From Sphingomonas sp. (GTDB lineage: Bacteria; Pseudomonadota; Alphaproteobacteria; Sphingomonadales; Sphingomonadaceae): a DNA stretch of 64,000 nt. The first letter of the stretch is position 1. Every line of letters starts with the position of its first letter. A model generated the notes under the pieces. That model made no database searches, had not been told where the DNA came from, and saw only the letters and a list, made by a program, of their open reading frames with translations. Both the position numbers and the translations under genes were made by a program. Positions 9,462-18,480 of this stretch are shown here, one piece after another. Where the stretch lies: the NCBI RefSeq assembly GCF_030145815.1, contig NZ_JAIXHL010000020.1:1-64000 (forward strand), in the 5' to 3' direction.

Positions 9462-9537
9462 TGGTGCCGGTTGCAGGAATCGAACCCGCGACCTTCGGTT
9501 TACAAAACCGCTGCTCTACCAGCTGAGCTAAACCGGC
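9462..9537 (-). tRNA. tRNA-Thr (anticodon TGT)
   Basis: The minus strand reads as a complete 76-nt cloverleaf beginning GCCGGTT and ending AACCGGC plus ACCA with encoded CCA. It has AGCTCAGCTGGTAGAGC in the D arm, the TTTGTAA anticodon loop (TGT) and GGTTCGATTCC in the T arm. The 3' end faces the integrase, which marks it as the probable island attachment site. The gene itself is intact. Confidence 0.95.
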
Positions 9538-9586
9538 GCGGCGGGTTGCACTGGCGCGACCCGCATCTGGATGGCGCTCCTTTGCG

Positions 9587-10444
9587 TCAAGCGATGCCGA
9601 AGGTCCAGCCCTCTGCGCGCGCAATTTCTGCGCACATCGCGGGGGGACGCCACAGCGCCGCCTGATCCGCCGCACGCCGCAACCACGCTGCGGTCAGCAG
9701 CGCGTCGGTCGCGTGGTCGGTATAGCGCGCGATCGGCGCATGCGGTTGCGATCCGAGCGCCGCCAGCGCTGTGTCGAGCGATGCCGCATCGCGCAGCTTC
9801 GATCGCCCCCTGCGCGCACCGGCCGCCCGCGCGGCGATGGCAGTGTAGATCTCGACGATGCAAGCGCCATGGTCGGGCAGGGGATCGAACGGCCAGATCG
9901 GCACGCGCCCGTTGAGCCGGTGGAGCAGCCGCATGCCGGCGAAGCTGGCCTTGGCCACCTGGGCCGCGCCGATCGCGTCGAACACGGTCGACGGCTTGGT
10001 GCTGCCGTCATGCGCGACCTCGCACGCCCGCCAGTGCAGAAAGTCGGCCTTGGCCCCGTCGGCGGCACCCAGATAGAAATGCGTGCCGCGCCGCGCATCG
10101 ATAAACCCGGCCGCACCCAGATCCGGGTCGACGCTCGCGGCATCGACATGCGCCCACAGCGCGCGCGCGTCGTCGCCCTGCGTCTCGCCCGGCAAATGCG
10201 CGCCGCGTGACAGGAACGGGGCAGAGAAGCTGAAATCAAACCCGATCAGCATGGGCGCGTCCGCCTGCGCCGTCACCCACTCCAGCACCTCTTCGCGCGA
10301 CCAGACGCGCCCGGGCGGCACGATCAGTCGTGGCGCGCCGTCCCCGGCCTCGCACAGCGCGACCGCGATGCCGGGATGTCGCACGCCCTTGGCACCGGAC
10401 CAGTCAATCGCGGCAAATCGGGTAAAGTGGTGGGGCGAAGCCAT
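9587..10444 (-). CDS. DUF429-like predicted RNase H-fold protein
   Basis: The 285-residue cytoplasmic protein has FAAIDWSGAKG at its start and an LIGFDFSFSAPF strand near residue 66, acidic residues on beta strands as in RNase H-like nucleases, and TDHATDALLTAAWL near the C-terminus. This fits the DUF429-type conserved hypotheticals, whose substrate is unknown. It is the first core-chromosome gene after the tRNA-Thr integration site and lies 12 bases from the response regulator gene on the same strand. The family call is by motif pattern. Confidence 0.55.
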   Translation of the reverse strand: MASPHHFTRFAAIDWSGAKGVRHPGIAVALCEAGDGAPRLIVPPGRVWSREEVLEWVTAQADAPMLIGFDFSFSAPFLSRGAHLPGETQGDDARALWAHVDAASVDPDLGAAGFIDARRGTHFYLGAADGAKADFLHWRACEVAHDGSTKPSTVFDAIGAAQVAKASFAGMRLLHRLNGRVPIWPFDPLPDHGACIVEIYTAIAARAAGARRGRSKLRDAASLDTALAALGSQPHAPIARYTDHATDALLTAAWLRRAADQAALWRPPAMCAEIARAEGWTFGIA

Positions 10445-10456
10445 GGCGACGCCGGC

Positions 10457-11077
10457 TCAGCCCGGCGTCTCGATCCCCGCGAGCACCGCCAGCCGGATCG
10501 CCTCGGCAAAGCTCGACACGTCGAGCTTGAGCATGATCCGCGCACGATGCGATTCGACCGTGCGCACGCTCAGGCCCAGCTTCTCGGCCACTTCGCGATT
10601 CGTCAGCCCGTCGACCAGCAGCGCAAGGATCTCGACCTCGCGTTCGCTCAGCGTCTCGAGTCGATCGCGGTCCCGACCCGATTGGTGCACTTCGGCGAGG
10701 TTGCGGTCGAGCAGGTCGAATGCGATCTTCAGCGGGCCAAGCAGCTTTTCGAGGGTGAAGGGCTTTTCGATAAAGTCGATCGCGCCGCGCTTGAGCGCCT
10801 CCACTGCCGATGTGATCTGCCCCTGTCCCGACACGATGATCGCGGGAAAGCGGCGGTGATCGAATGCCTGCAGCGCTTCATTTCCCGATAGCCCTGGCAT
10901 GTTGAGGTCGAGCAACACGACCCCCGGCGCCGCACCCTCCTGCGCCGCGGTCAGAAAGCGTTCCGCCGAGTCCCAAGCGCTGACCGAAACCCCCGGCAAT
11001 GTCGCCACCAGGCTGGAGATCACATCGCGGGCAAGATCATCATCGTCGATGACATGAATGGTTCTGGACATGTTCAT
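10457..11077 (-). CDS. FixJ/NarL-type response regulator
   Basis: The 206-residue regulator has a receiver domain (IHVIDDDD acidic pocket at 8-14, phospho-acceptor D57 in LLDLNMPG, conserved Lys in FIEKPF) and a C-terminal LuxR-type helix-turn-helix (LSEREVEIL ... TNREVAEKL ... RTVESHRARIMLKL, about 143-190). Phosphorylation would drive dimerisation and promoter binding. It lies immediately downstream of a large hybrid histidine kinase on the same strand, with a gap of about 75 bases, so the two probably form one phosphorelay. Targets cannot be read from the sequence. Confidence 0.88.
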   Translation of the reverse strand: MNMSRTIHVIDDDDLARDVISSLVATLPGVSVSAWDSAERFLTAAQEGAAPGVVLLDLNMPGLSGNEALQAFDHRRFPAIIVSGQGQITSAVEALKRGAIDFIEKPFTLEKLLGPLKIAFDLLDRNLAEVHQSGRDRDRLETLSEREVEILALLVDGLTNREVAEKLGLSVRTVESHRARIMLKLDVSSFAEAIRLAVLAGIETPG

Positions 11078-11151
11078 TCGCTGTTTGGAACCGGAGCCGG
11101 CCTGATAGCGGGAATGCCCCGCAAGTCTATATGATCACGTATTGTTACTAC

Positions 11152-14100
11152 TCAACTTGAAGCGGTCTGGGAACTTGTTTCGATCAGGGCGAGTAGCCCG
11201 CGCGCAAGATTCATGCGTTCGTTAGGCGTGGCGTCGATCATCACGCGTTCGGTTTCGCGTGCCTTGTTGCCCAGTTGTTCATCGCCGAAATGTCCGGCGG
11301 TTCCGGCCAGCTTGTGAATGTCGGAGAGCAGCGCGGCGATCGTCTGCGCGTCGTCCGCTGCGACCGGACCGAATGCACGCAACGCGTCGGCAAGTGCCGC
11401 GCGGCGCTCGGCATAACGCGCCATGAGTGCTGGCGGGATCGGTTCGACGGCGGGAGTCGTGCTTGGCGCGGGAGCGGGTCGCATCATGCCGGGTTGCCGA
11501 CGCGCCCAGGTTGCAATGGCGCCTTCCAGCGCTTCGCGTCGTACCGGTTTGGCGAGATGCGCTTGCATTCCGGCCGCGAAACAGGCGTCGATGTCGTTCT
11601 GATAGACGTTCGCCGACAGCGCAACGATGGGCAGCGTTTCGGCGTCGAAGCCCATGCCGCGCAGCCGCCGGGTCGCGCCAATGCCGTTCAGAACCGGCAT
11701 CTGGATATCCATGAGGATCAGATCATAGGGCGTGCCTGCCAGTGCCGCCGCTTCGGCCTGGATAATGGCTTCTGACCCGTTGCCCACCACATCGAGCGCC
11801 AGGCCGAGCCGCGCAGCGGTTGCCCGGATCAGCGCCTGATTGATTTCATTGTCCTCGGCCAGCAACACGCGGATCGCCGCAGAGGCCACATCATTGCGCG
11901 TCGCAGCGCGCTGCGTCTCGGGGTGGTGCCCCGGCGTGGCGGCGCGCTGCGGGTCGGGGTGGGGCACCGGCGTTTCGACCACCGCTGCGGGAATGCAGGG
12001 CAGGGTGAAGTTGAAATTGCTGCCTTCCCCGACGCGGCTCTGGACCTTCAGGTTTCCGCCCATCAGACGCACGAGCGAGCTGGAAATGGTGAGGCCAAGT
12101 CCGGTTCCCGTCCCAGCCGAACGCTCCGACAGGTTGAGCTGAACGAAGGACTGGAAGATGTCGGCAACCCGGTCCGGCGGGATGCCGGGGCCGGAATCGA
12201 CGACGGCGAACCGTATCTGCTCACCCACCCGGCTGACTTCCAGCCGGACAAAGCCCTGTTCGGTGAACTTGACCGCGTTCCCTAGCAGGTTGAGCAGCAC
12301 CTGACGCAAACGCAGCTTGTCGCCGCGCACCACCGGCGGCAGCTTCGGGTCGATCTGGACTTCCATCCACACGTCGCGGCGGCGCACGCTGGGCATCAGC
12401 ATGCGGATTGCCGAACTGGTCAGTTCCTCCAGCGCGACCGGTTCATCGGCGAGCTCGAGATGTCCCGCCTCGATCTTGGACAGATCGAGCACATCGTTGA
12501 GCAGCGCCATCATGTTGGTGCCCGATTCGATGATGATCTGGGCATAGTTGCGCTGTTCGGTCGCCAGCTTCGATTCAAGGAGCAGCTCGGCAAAGCCGAT
12601 CACGCCGTTCATAGGCGTGCGGATTTCATGGCTCAGATTGGCCAGGAACGTGCCGCGCGCCTGCGCTTCACGCTGCGCCGCATCGCGTGCCTTCAGCAAT
12701 TGCTCGCGCACCCGCATTTCGCTGGTGACATCCTGCATCACCCCGAACAGGGCGGCGGGTTTGCCGTCCGGGCGGAGCTCGGTCCGGCCCAGATAGGACA
12801 GATGACGCGTCTCGCCATCGTCGTCCCGCGTGATCCGCACGCGCAGGTTGAATGGGTCATGATCGCGCACCGCCGTCAGCATGGCCTGCCAGGTCGGATC
12901 CCGGTCCTCAGTGTGCAGATAGTCAAGCGCCTCGTCGCGCGTGATTCGTCGCGCCGGGTCGCGCCCATGGATGCGATAGACCTCGTCCGACCACAGCAAT
13001 GTCCCCGCCGCGATATCGTAGCGCCAATGGCCGACATGCGTCGTCGCTTCGGTCATCAGCAGCAGCCGGTTGGTCTCCGACAATTCGGCGGTGGAGCGCT
13101 CGACTTCGCGCGTGACTACCGCCTCGCGCCGGGCCACCACGGCCAGCACTGCCGCCAGCGCGAGATTGATGGTGAGGCCGGTCAACAGGACCAGCAGTGG
13201 CTCGACGCTGCGGGTCCGCTCCTCGAACGCTGCGGTGCTGCGCCATTCCAGCGCCCAGACCCGACCCGCGACCCGTATCTGCCGGGACATGACAAAGGCA
13301 GGCCGATGCGCCGCTCCGGCCCGGCCGGATCGGGTATCGAACACCGATACCCAGTTGCCCGCGCCGTTGCGCGCGCGGATCGACAGCTCGAAATCGCCGC
13401 CCTGGTTCGGGGTCAGGCCACTGAAAAAGCGTTCGGCGGGGAAGGGGTGATAGACCCAGCCGATCAGCGCGCGACGGCGCTCGGCCACGGTGCGCGGGGG
13501 CTCCCGCGTTGCATAGACCGGCCGCATCATCGTAAAGCCATAGCCGGGCCCGCGATACTGGATGAATTGAAGCGGTCGGGTAACGACGGCCGCTCCGCTG
13601 TCGCGCGCCTGATCGGCCGCCTCGCGCCGTTTGGGATCGAACGTGATGTCCATTCCCAACACGGCGCGATTGCGTTGCAGCGGGTAAATATAGCTGACGA
13701 CATAATGGTCGCCGTCCGCCGGTGCGCGCGCGATCCGTTCGATCGGCAGGCCGTTGCGCCGGGTTTCCGCCTGAAATGCGGGGACATCCGCGCGGCGAAC
13801 CCGCTCAATGAACCCGATGTCGCGAATTCCGGGATAGCGGCGCTCGATATCGATTACCTTGGCGTAGGCAACCCATTCGTCCCACGTCACCCGCTCGCCT
13901 GCGGTGAAGAGGGCGGATGCCGCGTCGAGGCTTTGCGCGGCGCGGTTGAGTCGTTCGTGCAACGCCTGTTCGCTTTCCGCAGCGAGCATGGCGAAGTTCG
14001 ATCGACTGCTGTCGACAACCCGCTCGCGCACGTTGATCCAAGCGAACATGGTCAACGCGAGGCCGAGGCCGCATCCCAGCGCGATATAGCCGAACAAGCC

Positions 14101-14826
14101 ACGGATCGGCGCCCCGCGCCATAATGCTCGAAAGCGCCGCTGTGTGCCGATCATCGCAAAGGGCGCAACGGTCAAGATGCCCAGGATATCGCCCAGCGCC
14201 CAGGTCACCATGCTGCCTGGCACCCGATCGATCGGAAAGTCGCGCAGCGCCATCAGCGCCAGATGGCCGATCGACGCCGAAACCAGCGCGGGGATCACAA
14301 TGCCCAGCCCGATCGCCACCGCGACATCGCGCCCATGGGTCAGCTCGAGATGGTCGCCAAAGCGGCGGCGTTGCAGCACGTCGGCGATCAGGACTTGCAG
14401 CGTCGCACCGAAAGCAGTCCACACCGCCAGACCACCCGCGCGCAGCATGCCCGATCCCATCGACACGCCCAGGATCGTGTTGAGGAGCAGCGACGCCAGA
14501 AACACCGTCGGCAACAGCCAGCGCCCGTAGAGCAGCACCGCCGCTACCGCCACGCCGGACGGAAGCCACAACATGGTGACATTGTCCGGCGGAATCGCCA
14601 GCTGCTTGGCAACCCATCCGCTGGCAACAAACGCCAAGATCAGGATCAGCCCGAGTCGGACGCGCGCCACGATCGACAGCGACGCATCGCCGCCCGACGC
14701 GTCGGGTGGCGGCGGTACGACAGAAGGGACGTCGCGCACGGGCTCCACAGGGCGATCTATAACAAGCCGCACGGGGGATGCATCCGTTGCAATACCGGGT
14801 TGACGCGGGCGCGCAGGCTCGCTCAA
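11152..14826 (-). CDS. Hybrid histidine kinase: MASE1-CHASE-PAS-HisKA-HATPase-REC-Hpt
   Basis: The 1224-residue membrane sensor has a Pro/Asp-rich start, a multi-pass MASE1-like segment (about 50-300), an extracytoplasmic CHASE domain (about 305-500) closed by a membrane helix, and a PAS domain (about 590-700). The kinase core has H733 in LSHEIRTPMNG and N-box NLLGNAVKFTE. A receiver follows with D1040 in LILMDIQMP, and an Hpt domain with H1171 in IHKLAGTAGHFG. All phosphorelay residues are present. The signal is unknown; CHASE domains bind small molecules. The FixJ-type gene downstream is the likely output. Confidence 0.88.
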   Translation of the reverse strand: MSEPARPRQPGIATDASPVRLVIDRPVEPVRDVPSVVPPPPDASGGDASLSIVARVRLGLILILAFVASGWVAKQLAIPPDNVTMLWLPSGVAVAAVLLYGRWLLPTVFLASLLLNTILGVSMGSGMLRAGGLAVWTAFGATLQVLIADVLQRRRFGDHLELTHGRDVAVAIGLGIVIPALVSASIGHLALMALRDFPIDRVPGSMVTWALGDILGILTVAPFAMIGTQRRFRALWRGAPIRGLFGYIALGCGLGLALTMFAWINVRERVVDSSRSNFAMLAAESEQALHERLNRAAQSLDAASALFTAGERVTWDEWVAYAKVIDIERRYPGIRDIGFIERVRRADVPAFQAETRRNGLPIERIARAPADGDHYVVSYIYPLQRNRAVLGMDITFDPKRREAADQARDSGAAVVTRPLQFIQYRGPGYGFTMMRPVYATREPPRTVAERRRALIGWVYHPFPAERFFSGLTPNQGGDFELSIRARNGAGNWVSVFDTRSGRAGAAHRPAFVMSRQIRVAGRVWALEWRSTAAFEERTRSVEPLLVLLTGLTINLALAAVLAVVARREAVVTREVERSTAELSETNRLLLMTEATTHVGHWRYDIAAGTLLWSDEVYRIHGRDPARRITRDEALDYLHTEDRDPTWQAMLTAVRDHDPFNLRVRITRDDDGETRHLSYLGRTELRPDGKPAALFGVMQDVTSEMRVREQLLKARDAAQREAQARGTFLANLSHEIRTPMNGVIGFAELLLESKLATEQRNYAQIIIESGTNMMALLNDVLDLSKIEAGHLELADEPVALEELTSSAIRMLMPSVRRRDVWMEVQIDPKLPPVVRGDKLRLRQVLLNLLGNAVKFTEQGFVRLEVSRVGEQIRFAVVDSGPGIPPDRVADIFQSFVQLNLSERSAGTGTGLGLTISSSLVRLMGGNLKVQSRVGEGSNFNFTLPCIPAAVVETPVPHPDPQRAATPGHHPETQRAATRNDVASAAIRVLLAEDNEINQALIRATAARLGLALDVVGNGSEAIIQAEAAALAGTPYDLILMDIQMPVLNGIGATRRLRGMGFDAETLPIVALSANVYQNDIDACFAAGMQAHLAKPVRREALEGAIATWARRQPGMMRPAPAPSTTPAVEPIPPALMARYAERRAALADALRAFGPVAADDAQTIAALLSDIHKLAGTAGHFGDEQLGNKARETERVMIDATPNERMNLARGLLALIETSSQTASS

Positions 14827-14888
14827 CTACGTCGCCGCAAACGAGGTGACGGCCGCCGCTGCGCAGAACCATATGCTGTGAAGATGAT

Positions 14889-14965
14889 TGGTCGGGGCGA
14901 CAGGATTCGAACCTGCGACCCCCACACCCCCAGTGTGATGCGCTACCAGGCTGCGCTACGCCCCG
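14889..14965 (-). tRNA. tRNA-Pro (anticodon GGG)
   Basis: The minus strand gives a 77-nt tRNA beginning CGGGGCGTAGCGCAGCCTGG, with a GGG anticodon in loop CTGGGGG, T arm GGTTCGAATCC and encoded CCA after the discriminator A. The first acceptor base is C, as is usual for bacterial tRNA-Pro. Confidence 0.95.
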
Positions 14966-15138
14966 ACCGAAGGCAGGCCCTCTAGGCGGGTGCGGCGGGG
15001 GATGCAAGGGGGATTGGGCGTGCTGTGGCCAAGGGGCGACAGTTGCATGGTCGCAACACAAGTGGTAGCTCGCGCCGCTTGAACCGGGGGGCTTTGCTCC
15101 CCACCATTCAGGCCCAACCTTCTGGCCCCGGGAACCTC

Positions 15139-15480
15139 ATGATCATCACCCTAGCATTCGCACAGGCCGCAGGCGGCGCGGCCGCACAGACCAGCCCGAT
15201 GGCAGGCTTCGTCGGGATTGCGCCGTTTATCCTGATCTTCGTCGCCTTCTACTTCCTGATGATTCGCCCGCAGCAAAAGCGGATGAAGACGCTGCAGGCG
15301 TCGATCAGCTCGATGAAGAAGAACGACACGGTCGTGACTGCGGGCGGTCTGGTGGGCAAGGTGGTGTCGGTCGACGACGTCTACGCCAATATCGAAATCG
15401 CGCCGACCGTGAAGGTCAAGGTGGTCAAGGCGACCATCGTCGAGGTCCAGCCGCTCGGCGGCAAACCCGCGAACGACTGA
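15139..15480 (+). CDS. yajC: Sec translocase accessory subunit YajC
   Basis: This 113-residue inner-membrane protein has a short N-terminal region and a single membrane helix (ILIFVAFYFLMI), followed by the family signature RPQQKRMKT and a small cytoplasmic beta domain (NDTVVTAGGLVGKV). YajC associates with SecDF and YidC to assist protein export. The ATG at 15139 is chosen over longer in-frame options because the hydrophobic N-terminus begins there. secD starts 5 bases after the stop, so yajC-secD-secF form one operon. Confidence 0.92.
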   Translation: MIITLAFAQAAGGAAAQTSPMAGFVGIAPFILIFVAFYFLMIRPQQKRMKTLQASISSMKKNDTVVTAGGLVGKVVSVDDVYANIEIAPTVKVKVVKATIVEVQPLGGKPAND

Positions 15481-15484
15481 CGCC

Positions 15485-17128
15485 ATGCTCGATTTCCCCA
15501 AGTGGAAGGTGTGGGCGGTCTGGCTGACGATCGTCGTCTTCGCCCTGCTCGCGATCCCCAGTTTCGTGCCGGAAAGCGCGCGCGAGCGCTGGCCGTCCTG
15601 GATCCCGCAGCCGTCGATCAACCTTGGCCTCGATCTGGCTGGCGGCAGCTCGATCCTGCTCGAAGCGGATGTCGACGATCTCGCCCGCACGCGCCTCGCC
15701 GCCAAGCGGGATGAGATCGAGACCGAGTTCCGCCGTCAGGATCCGCGGATCGACATCGGCGACATCTCCACCCGTGACAATCGCATCAGCTTCATGGTGC
15801 GCAATGTCGCACAGGTCGATGCGGCACGCGAACGCCTGCTCCAACTGACCGGCAGCGGCGTTGGCATGTCGGGCCAGCGCGAATGGACGATCGAGGTGCG
15901 CGACGGCACCCGCTTCATCGTCAGCCAGACCGGTGCCGGGCTCGACCAGGCGGTGACGCAGGCGATGTCCGACGCGCGCGAAGTGGTGGATCGCCGCATC
16001 AACGCGCTCGGCACGCTCGAACCGACGATCATCCTGCAGGGCCGCAACCGCATCCTCGTCGAAGTGCCGGGGGTCAAGGATCCCGAGGCGCTCAAGCGCA
16101 CGATCGGGACGACGGCACGGCTTGAGTTCAAGCTGGTCGATACCACCGCCAATCCGGCGGAGATCGCCGCCGGTCGCCCGCCGATCGGCAGCGAGATCAT
16201 GGCCTATCCGACCGCACCGGGCGGATTGCCCTATGTCGCCTATCCGACCAAGCAGGGTGAGGTCGCGAAGATCGCGCTCAAGCGCCAGATCATCGTCAGC
16301 GGCGACCAGCTGATCGACGCGAAGCAGGAATATGACCAGAACCAGCAGGTCGTGGTCGGCTTCACCTTCGACACCCAGGGCGGGCGCCGCTTCGCGCAGG
16401 CGACCCAGACCAACACCGGCAAGCCGTTCGCGATCATCGTCGACGGTCAGGTCATCTCCGCGCCGAACATCAATGAACCGATCCTCGGTGGCCGTGGCCA
16501 GATTTCGGGTGGTTTCACCGTCGAAAGCGCCAACGAACTCGCCATCGCGCTGCGCTCGGGCAAGCTGCCCGTCGCGCTCAAGGTGGTCGAGGAACGCACC
16601 GTTTCGGCCGAGCTTGGCCAGGAATCGATCGAAAAGGGCATCCTTGCCGGTATCGTCGGCACGCTCGCGCTGATCGCGTTCATGCTGTTCACCTATCTGC
16701 GGTTCGGCGTCTACACCGCCGCCGCGCTGCTGGTGAACGCGATCATGGTGCTCGGCGTCATGGCGTTCTTCGGCGCGACGCTGACCTTGCCGGGCATCGC
16801 CGGCTTCGTGCTCACCATCGGTGCTGCGGTCGACGCCAACGTGCTGATCAACGAACGCATCCGTGAGGAACAGCGCATCCGCGGCCGTGCCGCGATCGCC
16901 TCGGTCGAGTTCGGCTACAAGGAAGCGAGCCGCGCGATCTTCGACGCGAACATCACCAACGTCATCTCGGCGGCGATCATGTTCCTGTTCGGCACCGGCC
17001 CGATCCGCGGCTTCGCGGTCGTGCTGGCGATCGGCATCGTCACCTCGGTGTTCACCGGCGTCACGTTCACGCGTCTGCTCGTCGCCGATTATCTGAAGCG
17101 CAACCGTCCCAAGACGATCAATATTTAA
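15485..17128 (+). CDS. secD: Protein translocase subunit SecD
   Basis: This 547-residue inner-membrane protein couples the proton-motive force to late steps of preprotein export. It has an N-terminal membrane helix, the NLGLDLAGGSSILLE motif typical of SecD near residue 42, a large periplasmic P1 region, and a C-terminal RND-type bundle of five helices with LTIGAAVDANVLINERIREE. Length and motifs are those of an intact family member. It lies between yajC and secF with short gaps. Confidence 0.95.
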   Translation: MLDFPKWKVWAVWLTIVVFALLAIPSFVPESARERWPSWIPQPSINLGLDLAGGSSILLEADVDDLARTRLAAKRDEIETEFRRQDPRIDIGDISTRDNRISFMVRNVAQVDAARERLLQLTGSGVGMSGQREWTIEVRDGTRFIVSQTGAGLDQAVTQAMSDAREVVDRRINALGTLEPTIILQGRNRILVEVPGVKDPEALKRTIGTTARLEFKLVDTTANPAEIAAGRPPIGSEIMAYPTAPGGLPYVAYPTKQGEVAKIALKRQIIVSGDQLIDAKQEYDQNQQVVVGFTFDTQGGRRFAQATQTNTGKPFAIIVDGQVISAPNINEPILGGRGQISGGFTVESANELAIALRSGKLPVALKVVEERTVSAELGQESIEKGILAGIVGTLALIAFMLFTYLRFGVYTAAALLVNAIMVLGVMAFFGATLTLPGIAGFVLTIGAAVDANVLINERIREEQRIRGRAAIASVEFGYKEASRAIFDANITNVISAAIMFLFGTGPIRGFAVVLAIGIVTSVFTGVTFTRLLVADYLKRNRPKTINI

Positions 17129-17140
17129 GGCCGCCCAGAT

Positions 17141-18118
17141 ATGCGCCCGCTCAAACTTGTCCCCGACAACACCAACATCCCGTTCCTCAAATGGCGGAAC
17201 GTGGCGATGGGGCTGTCGCTGCTGCTCATCATCGGCTCGATCGTGCTGTGCTTCGTCAAGGGCTTCAACCTCGGCATCGATTTCGTCGGCGGCCAGCAGA
17301 CCCGCGTGACCTTCAGCCAGCCGGTCGATGTCGAAACGCTGCGCCAGCGGGTCGAAGCGCTCGGCTATGGCGAAGCGACGATCCAGCGCAGCGGTGACAC
17401 GACCGAATATTCGGTGCGTACCCCGCTGCCCGAAGGTGGCGAAGAGGCCGCGAACAAGGCCGCATCGGCGATCCGCACGACGATCCAGCAGGGCTATCCC
17501 GGTGCGCAGGTCGCCGGCGCGCAGAGCGTGTCGGGCAAGGTGTCGGAGGAGCTGTTCCGCAACGGTGCGATCAGCCTGACGCTCGCGATGCTGGCGATCG
17601 CGCTCTACATCTGGTTCCGGTTCGAATGGCAGTTCGGTGTCGGCGCGCTGTTCGCGCTGTTCCACGACGTCGCGCTGACGCTCGGCTTCTTCGCGTTGAC
17701 CCAGCTCGAGTTCGACCTGAACATCGTCGCCGCGATCCTGACGATCATCGGCTATTCCTTGAACGACACCATCGTCGTCTATGACCGTATTCGCGAAAAC
17801 ATGCGCAAATACCGCAAGATGGAGATGGGTGAACTGCTCGACCTGTCGATCAACGAAACGCTGTCGCGCACCGTCGTGACGTCGCTGTCGATCGGCATCG
17901 TGCTCGCCGTGCTGCTGCTGCTCGGCCCGGACGTGATCTTCGGCTTTACCGCCGCGATGCTGCTCGGCATCGTCATCGGCACCTTCTCGTCGGTCTATGT
18001 CTCGGCCGCGATCCTGCTGTGGCTGCGGCTCAAGCCCGACAGCTTCCTGCCCAAGGAAGCGACCGGGCCCAAGGGTGCCGAGCGCACCGATTCGGTCGAC
18101 TTCAAGGACATGCCCTGA
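17141..18118 (+). CDS. secF: Protein translocase subunit SecF
   Basis: The 325-residue partner of SecD has an N-terminal membrane helix, the FNLGIDFVGGQQTRV motif, a short periplasmic domain, and five C-terminal helices including TIIGYSLNDTIVVYDRIREN, the SecF hallmark. It starts 12 bases after secD. Its stop overlaps the start of the next gene (TGATG), so the Mth938-like gene is probably translated from the same mRNA. Confidence 0.95.
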   Translation: MRPLKLVPDNTNIPFLKWRNVAMGLSLLLIIGSIVLCFVKGFNLGIDFVGGQQTRVTFSQPVDVETLRQRVEALGYGEATIQRSGDTTEYSVRTPLPEGGEEAANKAASAIRTTIQQGYPGAQVAGAQSVSGKVSEELFRNGAISLTLAMLAIALYIWFRFEWQFGVGALFALFHDVALTLGFFALTQLEFDLNIVAAILTIIGYSLNDTIVVYDRIRENMRKYRKMEMGELLDLSINETLSRTVVTSLSIGIVLAVLLLLGPDVIFGFTAAMLLGIVIGTFSSVYVSAAILLWLRLKPDSFLPKEATGPKGAERTDSVDFKDMP

Positions 18119-18480
18119 TGCGGGTCGACCGGACCCGGATCGAGGGTCCGGTCGTCTCGGGGTTCAGCGGTCGCGGGTTTCGCGTCGATGACGGCGTGTA
18201 TGAAGGGCTGTTGCTGACCCCGACCCGCGCCGATGGCTGGTCGCCCCCGCCGCTCGATGCGCTGACGGCGGACGATCTCGCGCCGCTGCTGGCGCTGGAC
18301 CCGCTGCCGGAATTCCTGATCCTCGGCACCGGAACCACGCTGCGCCGTCCGCCGGCCGCGCTGGAGGCGGCGCTGCCCTTCGGCATCGAACCGATGGACA
18401 GCCGCGCCGCAGCGCGCCTGTGGGGCGTGCTGAGGGCCGAACTGCGCGGCGTGGCTGCCGCGCTCTATCCGCTGGATTAG
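18118..18480 (+). CDS. Mth938-like (DUF498) domain protein
   Basis: The 120-residue protein has the family pattern: an N-terminal RIEGPVVSGFSGRGFRVDDG, a central LLALDPLPEFLILGTGTTLR strand-loop, and a C-terminal MDSRAAARLWGVLRAE helix. In alphaproteobacteria this family is often encoded directly after secF, as here, with the ATG overlapping the secF stop. The molecular role is not established; the human homologue NDUFAF3 assists complex I assembly. Its last 4 bases overlap the end of the convergent TPR gene. Confidence 0.8.
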   Translation: MRVDRTRIEGPVVSGFSGRGFRVDDGVYEGLLLTPTRADGWSPPPLDALTADDLAPLLALDPLPEFLILGTGTTLRRPPAALEAALPFGIEPMDSRAAARLWGVLRAELRGVAAALYPLD

